Assembly (NCBI GenBank): GCA_039105265.1
Contig: JAPFFF010000016.1
Location: 62,001 to 126,000, forward strand
Direction of reading: 5' to 3'
Origin: Tritrichomonas musculus
Taxonomy: Eukaryota; Parabasalia; Tritrichomonadida; Tritrichomonadidae
DNA length: 64,000 nucleotides
Shown in pieces: positions 40,186 to 51,465 of the stretch (position 1 is its first letter; every line of letters begins with the position of its first letter). Under the pieces are notes generated by a model. The model saw only the letters and a program-made list of their open reading frames with translations. It searched no databases and was not told the origin of the DNA. The position numbers and the translations under genes are program-made.

Positions 40186-43100
40186 CTAATAATAATTAGG
40201 ATTTTCTTCATCATCTTCTCCATTATCTATATATTCATTTTCAGAAACATTTCCTTGTCGTTTCTTTCGAAGAACGAGTACGACGACGACAACAATAATA
40301 GCAATGAGAACGACGCCACCTCCAACAGATGCTCCGATGATTATTATTGTTTTCTTTGACAAAGCACTCTTCTTCTTGGCACCGCCAACGATACTTTTCC
40401 TTGCGTACAAACGATAGACCTTTCCAGCAGTTTTGAACGAGTCTTCTTCAGCGCAATAGAATTCATTGAGGATTGGATTTGATGCTTCATTTTCAATGAT
40501 GCTTGTCCAAGCTTCGCAATCGAATTCTTGTGGAGATTCAGCGATCAGCATTGTTTCAGAAACGTCAGCAAGAAGCGTATTTGCTGCTGCATCTTTAATT
40601 ACAATTTTATATGGCAAATCTTTCAGAGTTCCAGTGATGAATGGTTTATCGGTGAACAATTGGATGTATGATGGATCATAAGGCAATTCTAAGGTAGCAT
40701 TTGACATATTCAAATTATCTCCCAATGCAAGAGATGATCCCAAACCAAAGATGATTTTATTTTGAATAGTAAGTTGGCCAATTTGAGCTGATGCTTTCTG
40801 ATTGACTTTGATTGTGTCAATATAAAATTTGTGTGGAGTGTTGTTGTCTGTGTTATTGCCAAACATGCCTTCGCCTTCTTTAAAGAATTCGAGTTCATTG
40901 AAATAAACATCTGAAGATGCTTTTAAGAACAAGTCTGATTTACATGGCCGAATCTTATTAATTTTACACAGCTTGTTTGGTGTAGAAAATTCACATTTAA
41001 TTGTTGTTTTTCCTTGTGCGTCATAAATTGATGGATACGCATTTACAAAATCAAATATCATTTCACCTTTATGTGCTGTTTGTTTAATGGTGAATTCATC
41101 AATTGTGCTAGCATCGACTTTAAATGTAATTTTAGGATAAGGATTAGTAATTTCAAATTCAATTGGTGCCATTTTATCTTTGTAAATTTTAAGAGAAACG
41201 GTTTCTATTACATCACTCATTAATTTAAATACTAAAATTTGTGAGTCATTAATTGAGTCAAGACCAAATACTTCAAGAGGATTGACAATTGTAAATGTAG
41301 ATCTTGTGAGATAATGATCACCATCACGAACTGTGTAATAAAATGGTTGAGGAGTAGGTAAAACCAATTTTTGAAGAACTTCTTCTCTACATTTGAAATT
41401 ACGATCTAACGAAAATCCTCTTTCACATTGAATGCAATTTGTCGATGATCCATAAAGGCATCTGCTACAATTCTCAACTTCACAAGTTCCGTTCAATGTA
41501 ACACATTGTCCCAAGTACGGTGAGTATATAACTGTTTCATGTGTGTAGTTTTCAAGGCATATAAAGCACTCCTTAATATCAAAGGAGCAGATATCACAAT
41601 TTGGATCTTCACAAGGGAAGCATTCAGTTGTGTTTGTTTCATTTGATATTTTGAATCCATAACCTGACATACAAAGATCGCATTCTTTATTGTTACTTGA
41701 GCAATCCTTGCAGTTTCTAGGACAAGCAACACAAGAGTTATTAACAACTGTTCCATTTGCAAGCTTTTCATGAGAGTAACCGTCCATGCATTTAATGCAT
41801 GTTCCTAATTTTTCGTGGCATTCTTTGCAATTCTCTGGGCATTCATAGCAAAATCCATCTGGATTGTAATAGTTCTCCTCGCATTTAATGCATTTCTCTG
41901 AATTTATGCATTTAGAGCAATGGTCTGAGCACTTTTCACAACGTACTGTTTTGTTCTTCTTATCTTCAACATATGCATAGCCTGTGTCGCAAATTTTACA
42001 TGAGTCAGTAGTATCGCAGAACTTGCATCCTTCTGGACATTTGACGCATTGCATTGTGTTCTTACCATCAACAATTTCTAATCCGTAGCCATCACTGCAA
42101 AGTTCGCATTCTTCATAGTTATAGAAGCAAGCAATGCAATTAGCTCCACACTTCATGCATTCACCTGTTTGTGTACTTTCATCAAGCATAACAAATCCGT
42201 AGCCTTCTTCACACCTAATGCAGTTTCCATCTTTGCAGCCACCTGTGCACTTTTCATTGCATTCTAAGCATTGGCCTGTTGCTTCATTCAATCCGTAACC
42301 TTCACTGCATACGTCACAGTGTGATGAATAGGTGCAGTTATCACATCCAGATGGACATGGTAAGCATTTCACCTCACCTGTTGCTTCATCTTCATAAAAT
42401 CCTGTGTATTCCACACACTGGGAGCATACTTTAGAGTTCAATGCGCAATTAAGACAGTTTTCTGAGCAAAATTCGCATTTTTCTGTTGGTAAACCATTCT
42501 CATGGATGGATCCTTTTCCTTCACCACAAGAAATACAGATTTGTGAATTTTTGGAGCAATAATCGCAGTTTTCTGGGCATTTGCCACACTTAGTTGTTAT
42601 TTTACCGCTGCTGTCTGGGAGGAATCCAAAACCTTTATTGCAATGAATGCATTCTTCGCGATCTTCAGCTTCATAGAAAAGGCAGTCATCACAATTAGTA
42701 GAGCATTTTTCGCATTCACCCATAGAAGCTCCGTTTTGATCAATTCTTTGGCCAAATTCTGGTGAACATTGTGAACACATTTTAGCGTTATCTGTGCATA
42801 TTTTACAATTTTCTGGGCATTCCATAACAGCTCCTGTTCTGTTTTTATCTTCGCCCAAAATAAATCCATATCCTTCTTTAACTTCTGTGCAGTATGTTCC
42901 ATCATTTATGCACTTTTTGCATCCTTCATCGCATGCTACACAAGTTCCATGTGCATCAAAACCATAGCCTTCATCGCATTCATTGCATTTTGAAGCATTG
43001 GTGCATGTAGGGCATCCTTCTGGGCACATTTCGCATTTTTGATCATTAAGGAAGAAGCCTTCACTGCATTTTGTACAAACACTGTAATTACTCCTGCATT

Positions 43101-44388
43101 CTAAACAATTCTCGTCTTCACATGGCAAGCAAGTATTGGAGATTTTCTCATCATTTTTGAAAACAAGACCATAACCATCGACGCAATATTGGCAACGAAG
43201 TTCGTTAGTCGTTGTATTTGAATAGCACATCTTGCAATTATCTGTGCACTTTGCACAAAGGCCTGTATTTTTACCTTCATAATAGATAAATGCACTTCCA
43301 ACAGCGCACCTTTTGCAAGTTTTTGAATCGGTTTCACAATCTTCACAATTTGAAGGACATCGTCCACATTTGCCTTGGGAACCTGCATCTTTAATTTTGC
43401 CATAACCACTTTCGCATTCAATGCATTTTGCGGAATCCTTGGAACAATCTATGCAGTGTTCTGGACAGGCTGCGCAAGATCCTGATTCAATGCCATATTG
43501 GTTCAACTTTGGGCCGTATCCTTCACTGCATTTATCGCAGGATGTAATGTCTGATGAGCATTTGTCGCAGTTTTCTCTGCAATTTCTGCATTCGCCAGAC
43601 TTGGTGATGTTGTAGCCTAATTGGCATTGTGTGCATTTGGATGAATCTTCTGAACACATTAGACAATTATCTGGGCATCTTGTGCATTTGCCAGATTCAT
43701 CTTTTCCAAAACCGGCATCGCATTTTTTGCATGTTGCGACGCCTGTGGAGCAGTCATTGCAATTATCGGGGCATCGGCGGCATTTTCCAGATAATGTTCC
43801 TGCAGTTGGTCCAAATCCTTTTTCGCATTGGGTACAAACGTTATCATTTGTGCATTTTGCGCAAAAATCGGGGCAATTAACGCATTTCGATTTAATTATT
43901 GTAGATCCATTTGATTTAAATCCATATCCTGTTTCACAAGTTTTGCATTCGTCTATAAAATCGCAATCTTGGCAATGTTCAAGGCATTCACCACATATTC
44001 CTGTGTTAACGCCTTTGTCTTTTACAAATCCGTATCCTTTTTTGCATTGAGCGCATTTTCCGGGTTCTGAAGTATTTATTTTATCGCAAAATGGTACATA
44101 TATTGCTTTGATATTTATCATGTTATCATCGTTGTTGTAGCTTTGGCAATAATTAGAATCTGAGTTGCAATCATCGCATCCTAGAATCTTACATCGTTCA
44201 CATCTTCCAGTGCTCTTTCCATCTTTGTTTATTTGTAAACCATAGCCTTTGGGGCAGCTGGTGCAATATTGGATATCTGATTCTAAGCATTCCAAGCAAT
44301 TTGAGCTTGGTTGGCAATTTGATGTAGTGAAATTATTTTCGACAGTATAAGCCTTTATTTGGAAAAGGATTAAAGGAATTAGTATCAT
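40186..44388 (-). CDS. Large CxxC-rich surface protein with NPNY tail
   Basis: 1400 residues. A short hydrophobic N terminus (residues 1-13, MILIPLILFQIKA) serves as signal peptide. Residues about 20-1010 hold more than twenty modules of 38-45 residues of the form CPxNCxxC-x6-CxxCxxGYGF-x5-7-G-x4-C, like the furin-type cysteine repeats of Giardia variant surface proteins and of trichomonad surface families. A Cys-poor region rich in beta structure follows (1030-1330). A membrane helix (TIIIIGASVGGGVVLIAIIV, about 1347-1373) precedes a 27-residue acidic cytosolic tail ending ENPNYY. NPxY is a known clathrin-sorting signal, so the protein may be an endocytosed receptor or adhesin (inference). 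The reading frame is intact over its whole length. Confidence 0.85.
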   Translation of the reverse strand: MILIPLILFQIKAYTVENNFTTSNCQPSSNCLECLESDIQYCTSCPKGYGLQINKDGKSTGRCERCKILGCDDCNSDSNYCQSYNNDDNMINIKAIYVPFCDKINTSEPGKCAQCKKGYGFVKDKGVNTGICGECLEHCQDCDFIDECKTCETGYGFKSNGSTIIKSKCVNCPDFCAKCTNDNVCTQCEKGFGPTAGTLSGKCRRCPDNCNDCSTGVATCKKCDAGFGKDESGKCTRCPDNCLMCSEDSSKCTQCQLGYNITKSGECRNCRENCDKCSSDITSCDKCSEGYGPKLNQYGIESGSCAACPEHCIDCSKDSAKCIECESGYGKIKDAGSQGKCGRCPSNCEDCETDSKTCKRCAVGSAFIYYEGKNTGLCAKCTDNCKMCYSNTTTNELRCQYCVDGYGLVFKNDEKISNTCLPCEDENCLECRSNYSVCTKCSEGFFLNDQKCEMCPEGCPTCTNASKCNECDEGYGFDAHGTCVACDEGCKKCINDGTYCTEVKEGYGFILGEDKNRTGAVMECPENCKICTDNAKMCSQCSPEFGQRIDQNGASMGECEKCSTNCDDCLFYEAEDREECIHCNKGFGFLPDSSGKITTKCGKCPENCDYCSKNSQICISCGEGKGSIHENGLPTEKCEFCSENCLNCALNSKVCSQCVEYTGFYEDEATGEVKCLPCPSGCDNCTYSSHCDVCSEGYGLNEATGQCLECNEKCTGGCKDGNCIRCEEGYGFVMLDESTQTGECMKCGANCIACFYNYEECELCSDGYGLEIVDGKNTMQCVKCPEGCKFCDTTDSCKICDTGYAYVEDKKNKTVRCEKCSDHCSKCINSEKCIKCEENYYNPDGFCYECPENCKECHEKLGTCIKCMDGYSHEKLANGTVVNNSCVACPRNCKDCSSNNKECDLCMSGYGFKISNETNTTECFPCEDPNCDICSFDIKECFICLENYTHETVIYSPYLGQCVTLNGTCEVENCSRCLYGSSTNCIQCERGFSLDRNFKCREEVLQKLVLPTPQPFYYTVRDGDHYLTRSTFTIVNPLEVFGLDSINDSQILVFKLMSDVIETVSLKIYKDKMAPIEFEITNPYPKITFKVDASTIDEFTIKQTAHKGEMIFDFVNAYPSIYDAQGKTTIKCEFSTPNKLCKINKIRPCKSDLFLKASSDVYFNELEFFKEGEGMFGNNTDNNTPHKFYIDTIKVNQKASAQIGQLTIQNKIIFGLGSSLALGDNLNMSNATLELPYDPSYIQLFTDKPFITGTLKDLPYKIVIKDAAANTLLADVSETMLIAESPQEFDCEAWTSIIENEASNPILNEFYCAEEDSFKTAGKVYRLYARKSIVGGAKKKSALSKKTIIIIGASVGGGVVLIAIIVVVVVLVLRKKRQGNVSENEYIDNGEDDEENPNYY

Positions 44389-44391
44389 CGC

Positions 44392-44397
44392 GTATGA
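44392..44397 (-). promoter_or_regulatory. Initiator-like motif of the Cys-rich gene
   Basis: TCATAC on the minus strand, three bases before the ATG at 44388. The position agrees with the very short leaders of trichomonads. Confidence 0.4.
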
Positions 44398-45686
44398 GGA
44401 TAAAAAAAAACGAAAAATATTTTTTTTTCAATACTTCACAAATTTGAATGGAACCACGAACTCTTCATTTATTTGAGAAATAATTCTTGTTAATACAAGA
44501 ATTTAAATTAAAGAGAGAAAAGAAAACAATTATCTTTTAAAGCTTTTATTTTCAATGGTAATATCAAAAAAGAAACACAATTTTTTCTGAGGGAATTGAA
44601 AATTTGTTTTTAAGATGCATTCAAAAAAGGGTTCCAAATTATCTTATTTAAACGGTCGTCACTTTTTCAGATAAATGAATTATCTTCCCACCCATTTTTT
44701 GATTTATTTTTTCAAAGTTTTCTTTGATAAATTAACAATTTATTCAATTAGCAATTATTTAGAATCAAAATTTATAAAATTGCTTGGTGAGTGTAAAATT
44801 ATATTATTTTAATCAGTTTTTCAAAAAAAGATGTTTTTAAATTTCCAATGTCCTATACCGATCAAGCATAATTGTAATTGAACATGTTAATTATGCAACT
44901 TTCAATTTGAACATATTTTTTTTTTTTTTTTTTTTTTGATGGAAATTGATGATTTCCAGATAAAAATCTAATGTTTATTTGATGAATATGCCAAATTTTA
45001 GTCGAAAATTAAATATCAAATTTTTCTAAAAATCGCAATTAAATTTTAAATTTTTTCGCTTAATATAAATGATAAATCATGTTTTTGAAATTGAATTCAA
45101 TTTCAATAAACGCATGGGTACAAGTTGCTTTCATTAAATTATAACTAGTATAACCAAAATGGGATAAAATTATTAAAAACGTTAAAAGACTTATATGTTT
45201 TATTTTGATAAATTTAAATAAATGGTAAGTATCCATATTTCGATATTTCTATATTTTAGTTGTTGAAATGAAAATAAGTTATTTGGTAAAATCGAATTTA
45301 TATTTGTTCATCATTAAATCTCAATATTTCAACAAGAATGTATTGATTACTAATTTTCTCATTGGATCAAGGTTATAATTGGCAATTGAAGTATATAAAA
45401 CTAGGCATTTAACTCAAAAAGGGTTGATAAACCTCTTTTTGCAAGTTTTGGCCTCCATATATATCAATATAAAAAAACTATGCATTTTTATATCAAATTA
45501 TGGCTATTCTCTCAATTCTATGGCTTTCTTCTGAAATCATAGTTTAAAATAACGACTTTTGTTACCCAAATTTATGTTAAATTTTTTTTAAAAGAAAATA
45601 TGGTTATATTTTTTATAAAATTTTTTTGAATAAATCGGTTAAAATTTTGAATATAAAAACAAAAATTTAGAATATTTTTTATCCTG
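44398..45686. other. AT-rich intergenic region
   Basis: No gene recognised. Contains a T run at 44919-44938 and a hairpin CAAAAAGGGTT-GATA-AACCTCTTTTTG at about 45416-45442. Confidence 0.45.
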
Positions 45687-47888
45687 AACTAGAAATTGGA
45701 ACTATTCACAGATTCAAAAAGTACCGTGCCGAAGATAAACATTATTTTATCAAATTTTGTGAAACAAGTTTCAGCAATGACGGAACTCTTTGTGAGTGTA
45801 ACACGGAGCCTACTCGTGAGGACCATTTTAAAAGATCAATTGCAAATTGTGGTCAACATAAACTGGATTCCAAAAACTGGGCCTCTCAATTTATTTGTGG
45901 GAAATTCAAAATATTATTTTTTAATTTGATAATATTATTTTCTATTTCCGAGGTTAAGTTTTTGGAACTTTCAAAAATTAAATATATATTGAAAAATTGA
46001 ATAGTTTTTTATATAAAAAAATTCAATATATTTGAACTTTGAAAGAAAATTGAATAAAAAATTATTATGGATTCATTACTTCATCATCAGTACAATTCTC
46101 TTCTCCTTCCTCTGTTTCCTCTTCTTTGAATTCTTCTTTCCCCTCTTCCTCCTCCTCCTCTTCTTCTTCTTCTTCAAATTCTACATATTCTTCTTCATAT
46201 TCATTATTTCTTAAATATTCTATGATACTTTCAAGTTCAAATTGGTGGTGAATCATTCATCTGATTCACTTGATTAAAAGTATCTATGCTGCTAATTGAT
46301 GGTGAAATTGGAGCTTAATTTAAAGTTGTTGCCAAATAAATTTGACAAATTTGATATTCTTCGATCTCAGTTGTACGGTTTTGGGATCAAGTAGAATGAT
46401 CAGATTTATCATAATTGTCATCTTGGCTTAAAGAATTATAATGAATTTGATTTTGGTTTGCTGAATTGCCTTATCCCATAATGAAAGAAAACAAAATTTC
46501 AATATCATTCAAAATTTATTAGAAGCTTTGAAAAAATTCTATGTATTTAAAAAAATTGAGAGGTCCAGTTTTTGGAATTTAGTTTATTTGCTCCCCAGGA
46601 AAACAGGTTGATCAATTAACTTTAGATAATTTTACAGCTAGTGTAGATGATATAGAACCAAAAGTAATTAGAGAGGATATATTATATACCCAAATGGCAA
46701 TTTTTACTTGGAAAAAGAATTTGTCTTTAAATGTTTTAACATCAGAAGAGTTTCATAACCTTGCTATAATGTTTATCTCTTATGGAGCATCTTTAAACAG
46801 CTGTCCAAAACCAAATGAAGTAGCTCTCAAATCATTTGCCTCAATAAAGCGGGACAAATTAAAGTACATAATGACTACCACAGCTTTCAAAAAACATGGG
46901 AGAACATTAGCTCTTTTTTCCCAAATACCATATGTATCTATTGCTATGGATGAGGGAAAAAAGTCTAAGAATCAGAATCTTCATTTCGTTATCGAAGCTC
47001 CTTTTTCATAACTCAAATCCTACCTACATCATATTATAAGGATGAAAGGAGGGAAAACAAGAGATTATCTTGAAGCAATTCCTCGAGGATTGTATCCATT
47101 ACAGGCCACAAATGTTTCAGTTGGATCAGTGGTGATAGATGGTAACGCTGCGCAAAAAAAGCTTGGAACCCAAATTATAAGAAATCAGTTTATCATTTAA
47201 ATAACATTCCAGATATTCATAAAGTTCTAGTAATTCCATGTTTGTGTCATCGCATCCATAATTCGTATAAAAGTCAAGTTAAGAAAGATAAGAAACTGAA
47301 AGAAATTTGTAATAAACAGCATAAAATTGCAGAGAAATGTCAAGACAATTCTAACAAATTAGGTTCTATTTGTCCAAGTCATGTTGATAAAAGGTGGGCT
47401 TACGACTTTGATATTGTTGATTTCATTCTTAAACATAAAAAAACGATAAGCTAATGTCCAATTAAATAAATATTTTAATTACAGTAACCTACCAAAAACA
47501 TTACCGCAAATTTTTTTTTTTTTTGGATTAATTACCAAATGACAACATAGAAAAATCAGTCACAAACTTGGCATCTAATGAAGCAGTGTTCATGACTGAA
47601 AATGGAAAACCTGTCTCAACAGCTTATTCAGATTCCGATGATGATAGCTCTTCCATTTATGAAGAACCATTTATTGATTATATTAGCACATCTAATAATT
47701 ATTCTTGGATACAAATAAGAATGTCAATAGAAAGTTTTGCTGATATTGCAATGAGACTCCTTTTTGCAGCTACATCAGAAGCAAACTGCGAAAGGGCGAT
47801 ATCAAGGCAACGCCTTATTCATTCAAATCGAAGATTAAGAAGTTCTGAGCAACTTCTTGATGCGCGAATGATTTTATGTTATGCTTAA
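45687..47888 (+). mobile_element. Broken hAT-like DNA transposon coding region
   Basis: Discontinuous transposase text in order. 45687-45931 has a Cys/His-rich segment (CECNTEPTREDHFKRS, ANCGQHK) that could be a decayed BED-type finger. 46600-47009 has SVDDIEPKVIREDI and YVSIAMDEGKKSKNQNLHFV, with a likely first catalytic Asp. 47010-47460 has TNVSVGSVVIDGNAAQKK (second Asp) and a helical insert with PSHVDKRWAYD. 47690-47886 has FADIAMRLLFAATSEANCER and RLRSSEQLLDARMI, the hAT dimerisation domain. Stops and frame changes separate the blocks, and a minus-strand acidic fragment is embedded at 46065-46480, so it is inactive. Terminal repeats and 8-bp target duplications were not recognised. Confidence 0.72.
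46065..46480 (-). pseudogene. Acidic low-complexity coding remnant
   Basis: Minus-strand text SANQNQIHYNSLSQDDNYDK and later an open frame of 63 codons from 46256, IHHQFELESIIEYLRNNEYE plus a Glu tract. Stops separate the parts. Codon pattern is protein-like, N/Q-rich then E-rich. It interrupts the hAT-like transposase text, so it may be an inserted host fragment. No family assigned. Confidence 0.35.
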
Positions 47889-47941
47889 TTAAAAAAAATC
47901 ATTAATAAACATTTGCATTTAAATTGTTTTCAATATATGTT

Positions 47942-49190
47942 TTAAGGGGGTATAACGGATATTTTGAAGGCTTAAAAAAAGATAAATACGTAACTTCATA
48001 AGTAGAGAATAATAATAAATAATATATTTTCAATAAAGAAAACAATAAATTTGTTCAAGTAGTTTTAAAATGAATACGACTTAAGAAAATCGTATTTTAT
48101 TTTTTAACCTTTTAATTCAAAAAATGACCTTTTTTATTCAAATTTGATAAAATTCAATTTTTTCGTGATTTCTCTCAAAAAAGATGATCGTTCCATCAAA
48201 AATTGTGGGAATTTGTGAAGTTTATTTTTATTTTTTTTCGTTTTTCGGGTCACCAAAAAAAAAGTTCATTTTCAGTTCTCTTTAATTCTTTCGATACAGG
48301 TTTTCAAAAAAAATTTCTTGAACAAACTGCTATTGATTTTTACTAATCTCTCTACTTAAAGAGTCAAAATTACAATTCAAGTTTAAATGAAGAATTAAAA
48401 TTTTAGATAATTTTTTTAAAGACCTAAATCAAAAATCGGGCTCCGACAAACCCTAAGTTTTTTGATGATGTTTATATATCATTTACTAAATTAACTTCAA
48501 ATTTTCCACCAAAAATAATTTGAGGTAATGAAAATTATTTCTCAATCCATGCGCAAATCGAACTGATTTCATTTATATTATTTTTAATAAAATTATGTAG
48601 AATAATAAAAAAGCAGAACAAAATTTTAATTTACTTATTCAACACCAAAATATTTAAAATTATTATCAATAGCTCATTCGTTTTATTATTTTTAAAGAAT
48701 TTATTAGTGCAATATACATTTAATATTGTTGATACTAATTATAATTTCATCTTTCTTCTTTTTTTATACTTTTTTTAGCCATATAATCTTCATTTCGTAA
48801 AATTGATTTTTAAACCTTAAAACCCTTTGTCAAAAGCTGATAGGATAATTTTAAATTTATTTTATGTATGCATAAGCTGATCAATAAGTTAATTTAAACA
48901 GATATTTCATTAGTAATTGAAACATATTTTCTAATATGAACTTGATTTTTTTAAATTATTGCAATAAAAAGTATTTTTAGTATTTACTTAATGAAATTAT
49001 TCAATAAAACATACCTAATTATATCGAATAAATTATGATGCAATAACATGATTTGCTTTTGTTTTTTAAATTCTTTTTCATTTTCTCATTTATATATTAT
49101 TTTGTAGTTTTAAATTTTATTATTTGTTTTAGTTAATATTTCTTTTTCTTTGAGATATTTTAACAGAAAAAAGTGATCAAACCCCCTTAA
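47942..49190. mobile_element. 1249-bp full-length copy of the TTAA-GGGGG element
   Basis: Bounded by TTAAGGGGGTATAACGGATA at 47942 and GATCAAACCCCCTTAA ending at 49190. Inverted relative to the 15164-15999 copy and nearly identical to it outside an extra 410-bp interior block (48372-48782). The block at about 48425-48465 is also shared with 8851-9976, so the long form is ancestral and 15164-15999 is a deletion derivative. No open frame of note; non-autonomous. It begins 53 bp after the stop of the hAT-like transposase text. Confidence 0.85.
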
Positions 49191-49295
49191 AAACATATAT
49201 TCTATATGAAATTTTTTTTTTAAATTTATATACCTGGCATTCCAAGTGGCAGCTCCACAAATCAATTATATTTTTTATTATTATAATATAAACAT

Positions 49296-50118
49296 TAGAG
49301 TCCCACAAAGAAGTCTCAGATTGCCTGGAAAGCATAGGTTATTCATGGATATTTATACATTTACAATAAACCTAACTTTCTCAATAAACCTCTTTTTTTT
49401 TTGGATAATACAAAGTTTACGTAGAAATAATTACATTTTCAAAATAACCTAAGGTATTTCATGAACATAAGGTTTACTGATTACTTCAATTATATACGAA
49501 TATATTAGATTTATATATAAAATTGTAGATTTCTATGATAAACCTTAGATTTCCAAATAAACCTGAGGTTTCCAAAATAAATTGAATGGTTTATTCATTA
49601 TGAAAAAGTTCGACTAAAACGTACATTTTTTTTATAATAATCTACATTTTTGGTTCCAAAATCATTTTATCATTATTTATTTGCTTTAGCTGACATTATA
49701 AACTTTTAATTATTGCTTTTTTATATTTTTGTATGATTTTTTGAGTAAATGGATAATGATATCCTATACTAAATGCTTTTTTGAGCTTTAAGAGAATCTT
49801 GTAAAGAGATCAAATGCAATATTAGTATTTTTATATATTGCTTGATAGTTTGCATAATTCGAATCATAAGATAAAATTTTCTATTCAAAATTTAATTTTG
49901 GAAATCTCAGGTTTATTTGGAAATCTCATGTTTTCATGAAAAAATGAATATTTCTCTGAAAAAGTTATGTTATTCATAATATTCTAAATTTCATGATAAA
50001 CATGAGGTTCTTTGTTAACCTATGCTTATTCATAAAAAATAAATGTTTATATGTTAGTCTTATATAAATATGATAATGTAGGCATTTACTGGCAACCAGA
50101 GACTTCTTTGTGGGACTC

Positions 50119-50120
<2 letters not shown>
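49296..50120. mobile_element. 825-bp TA-flanked element with terminal inverted repeats
   Basis: Left end TA-GAGTCCCACAAAGAAGTC (49296) and right end complementary, ending GACTTCTTTGTGGGACTC-TA (50120). The repeat extends through a TTGCC-x-G block to about 34 nt. The interior is rich in (G)AAACCT/AGGTTT motifs in both orientations, including ATAAACCT repeats at 49375-49395 and 49533-49580, giving a foldback character. The TA target duplication points to a mariner-type element (inference). No coding capacity. Confidence 0.8.

Positions 50121-50121
<1 letters not shown>

Positions 50122-50152
<31 letters not shown>
50122..50152. repeat. TA microsatellite
   Basis: About 15 TA dinucleotides directly adjoining the right end of the 825-bp element, perhaps the insertion target. 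Confidence 0.9.
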
Positions 50153-50156
<4 letters not shown>

Positions 50157-50586
50157 TGCTATAATTCTAATGGAGTTTATGCAAATGCAAATATTCTTTT
50201 GTTTTATGGGTAGGATTTTGCTATTATTCATCGTTGCAACCTATCTTTATTTAAGAATTTGATATAAAAGAGAGAATAATTGCAATTGCTATCTTAACAT
50301 TCCTGAAAACTAAAAAATTTACAAAATTTGCATCAATTAAGTAAATATTATTTAATTTTATATAAGTAATATAAATTTAATTTTAAAAAATTTATTAATA
50401 TTCATTTTTTTTTATCGAGATATTTAATAATTTTTTCTGTGATATTGCAATAGAAAAAGCTGGATAAAAATATGAAATTCTGAGCGTATAACGTTTTACG
50501 ATAATTTCGATTTCAGAAAATTGAATATAATATTAAAATAAATTTTCACAACTTTGTGAATAAATTAAATCAAACTACTTTTAATA
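50153..50586. other. Intergenic leader of riboflavin kinase gene
   Basis: AT-rich; TCAAACTAC about 15-20 bp before the ATG could be the initiator. Nothing else seen. Confidence 0.4.
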
Positions 50587-50991
50587 ATGAACCTTCCAAA
50601 AACTTTCAAAGGAGAAGTAATTCATGGATTTGGACGTGGACATAAAACCGTTGGATTTGCAACAGCAAACATTTCAACAGAAAATTGGGAATATCAACTT
50701 AGTGAATCAGATTTCGGGGTTTATTGCGGACTCGCTTATATTCGTGGTGAAAAAGCTCGAATTGGAGTTGTTTCTGTTGGACTAAACCTGACTTTCAATC
50801 AAGAAAAGCCCACATTTGAAGTTCATATACTAGATTTCGATGAAGATATTTATGGAGTGATAATGACCATTGAATTACGTGAACTTATACGACCAATGAT
50901 GAAGTTCGCTTCTTTTAAAGAATTGAGCCAACAAATATCGGCTGATTCCAACAAAGCAAGAGAACTAATGACGCCACTTCTCGATTCATAG
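50587..50991 (+). CDS. RFK: Riboflavin kinase
   Basis: 134 residues, a compact monofunctional eukaryotic flavokinase that phosphorylates riboflavin with ATP to FMN. Family signatures are GEVIHGFGRGHKTVGFATAN (G-x-V-x-GFGRG, with the T-A-N nucleotide and magnesium motif), GVYCGLAYI, VVSVGLNLTF, FEVHILDFDEDIYG (containing the catalytic Glu of the ExHI motif) and IRPMMKFASFKELSQQI. No FAD synthetase domain is fused, as is usual in eukaryotes. FMN supplies flavoenzymes such as the nitroreductase at 1991. The frame is complete with a single credible ATG. Confidence 0.93.
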   Translation: MNLPKTFKGEVIHGFGRGHKTVGFATANISTENWEYQLSESDFGVYCGLAYIRGEKARIGVVSVGLNLTFNQEKPTFEVHILDFDEDIYGVIMTIELRELIRPMMKFASFKELSQQISADSNKARELMTPLLDS

Positions 50992-51465
50992 AATAAAAAA
51001 TTCATCTTTTTTATAATTAATTTATTTTTTTATATATGAATATATTTTTCTTTGTATATTATAAATATAACCTTTATCTAACAAAATGAAAATTTAATCA
51101 TATTTTTTATTTCATTAATATATAAATAATTTTTATAACTAATATAAAATATAATAATATTATTTTAGATAATTATTGTAATTATGAATATAAAAATAAT
51201 TAATATTGATATTATCACTTTATTTATGAAGATATAAATATTTTATTTTATATGATTCATCTTGAAAATGAAATTAAAATATTTATATCTTGACAATAAA
51301 AACAGAAATATATGATTTTTACTACATTCTATTAATAAACAATTGAACTTCAAAAAATTAAATACATATATTTTATATATAAATTTATTAAAATAATAAA
51401 TAGGATAAAATTTAAAAATATAATAAATAAAAGCAATGAAAATGAAAAAAACAGATTTCATTTGT
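50992..51465. other. Convergent 3' spacer
   Basis: Extremely AT-rich; a 72-codon hydrophobic minus-strand frame is judged chance. No RNA gene or repeat recognised. Confidence 0.45.

Noticed and set aside
43421-44050. Plus-strand frames opposite the Cys-rich gene
   Set aside because: Shadow frames from the periodic CxxC codons; the 1400-codon minus frame accounts for the region.
45696-45929. 77-codon plus-strand frame as an independent gene
   Set aside because: The neighbouring frame over the same DNA has the more protein-like Cys/His-rich text and precedes the hAT-like transposase blocks.
47942-49190. Terminal part of the hAT-like transposon next to it
   Set aside because: The same interval recurs at 15164-15999 without any transposase text beside it, so it is a separate element.
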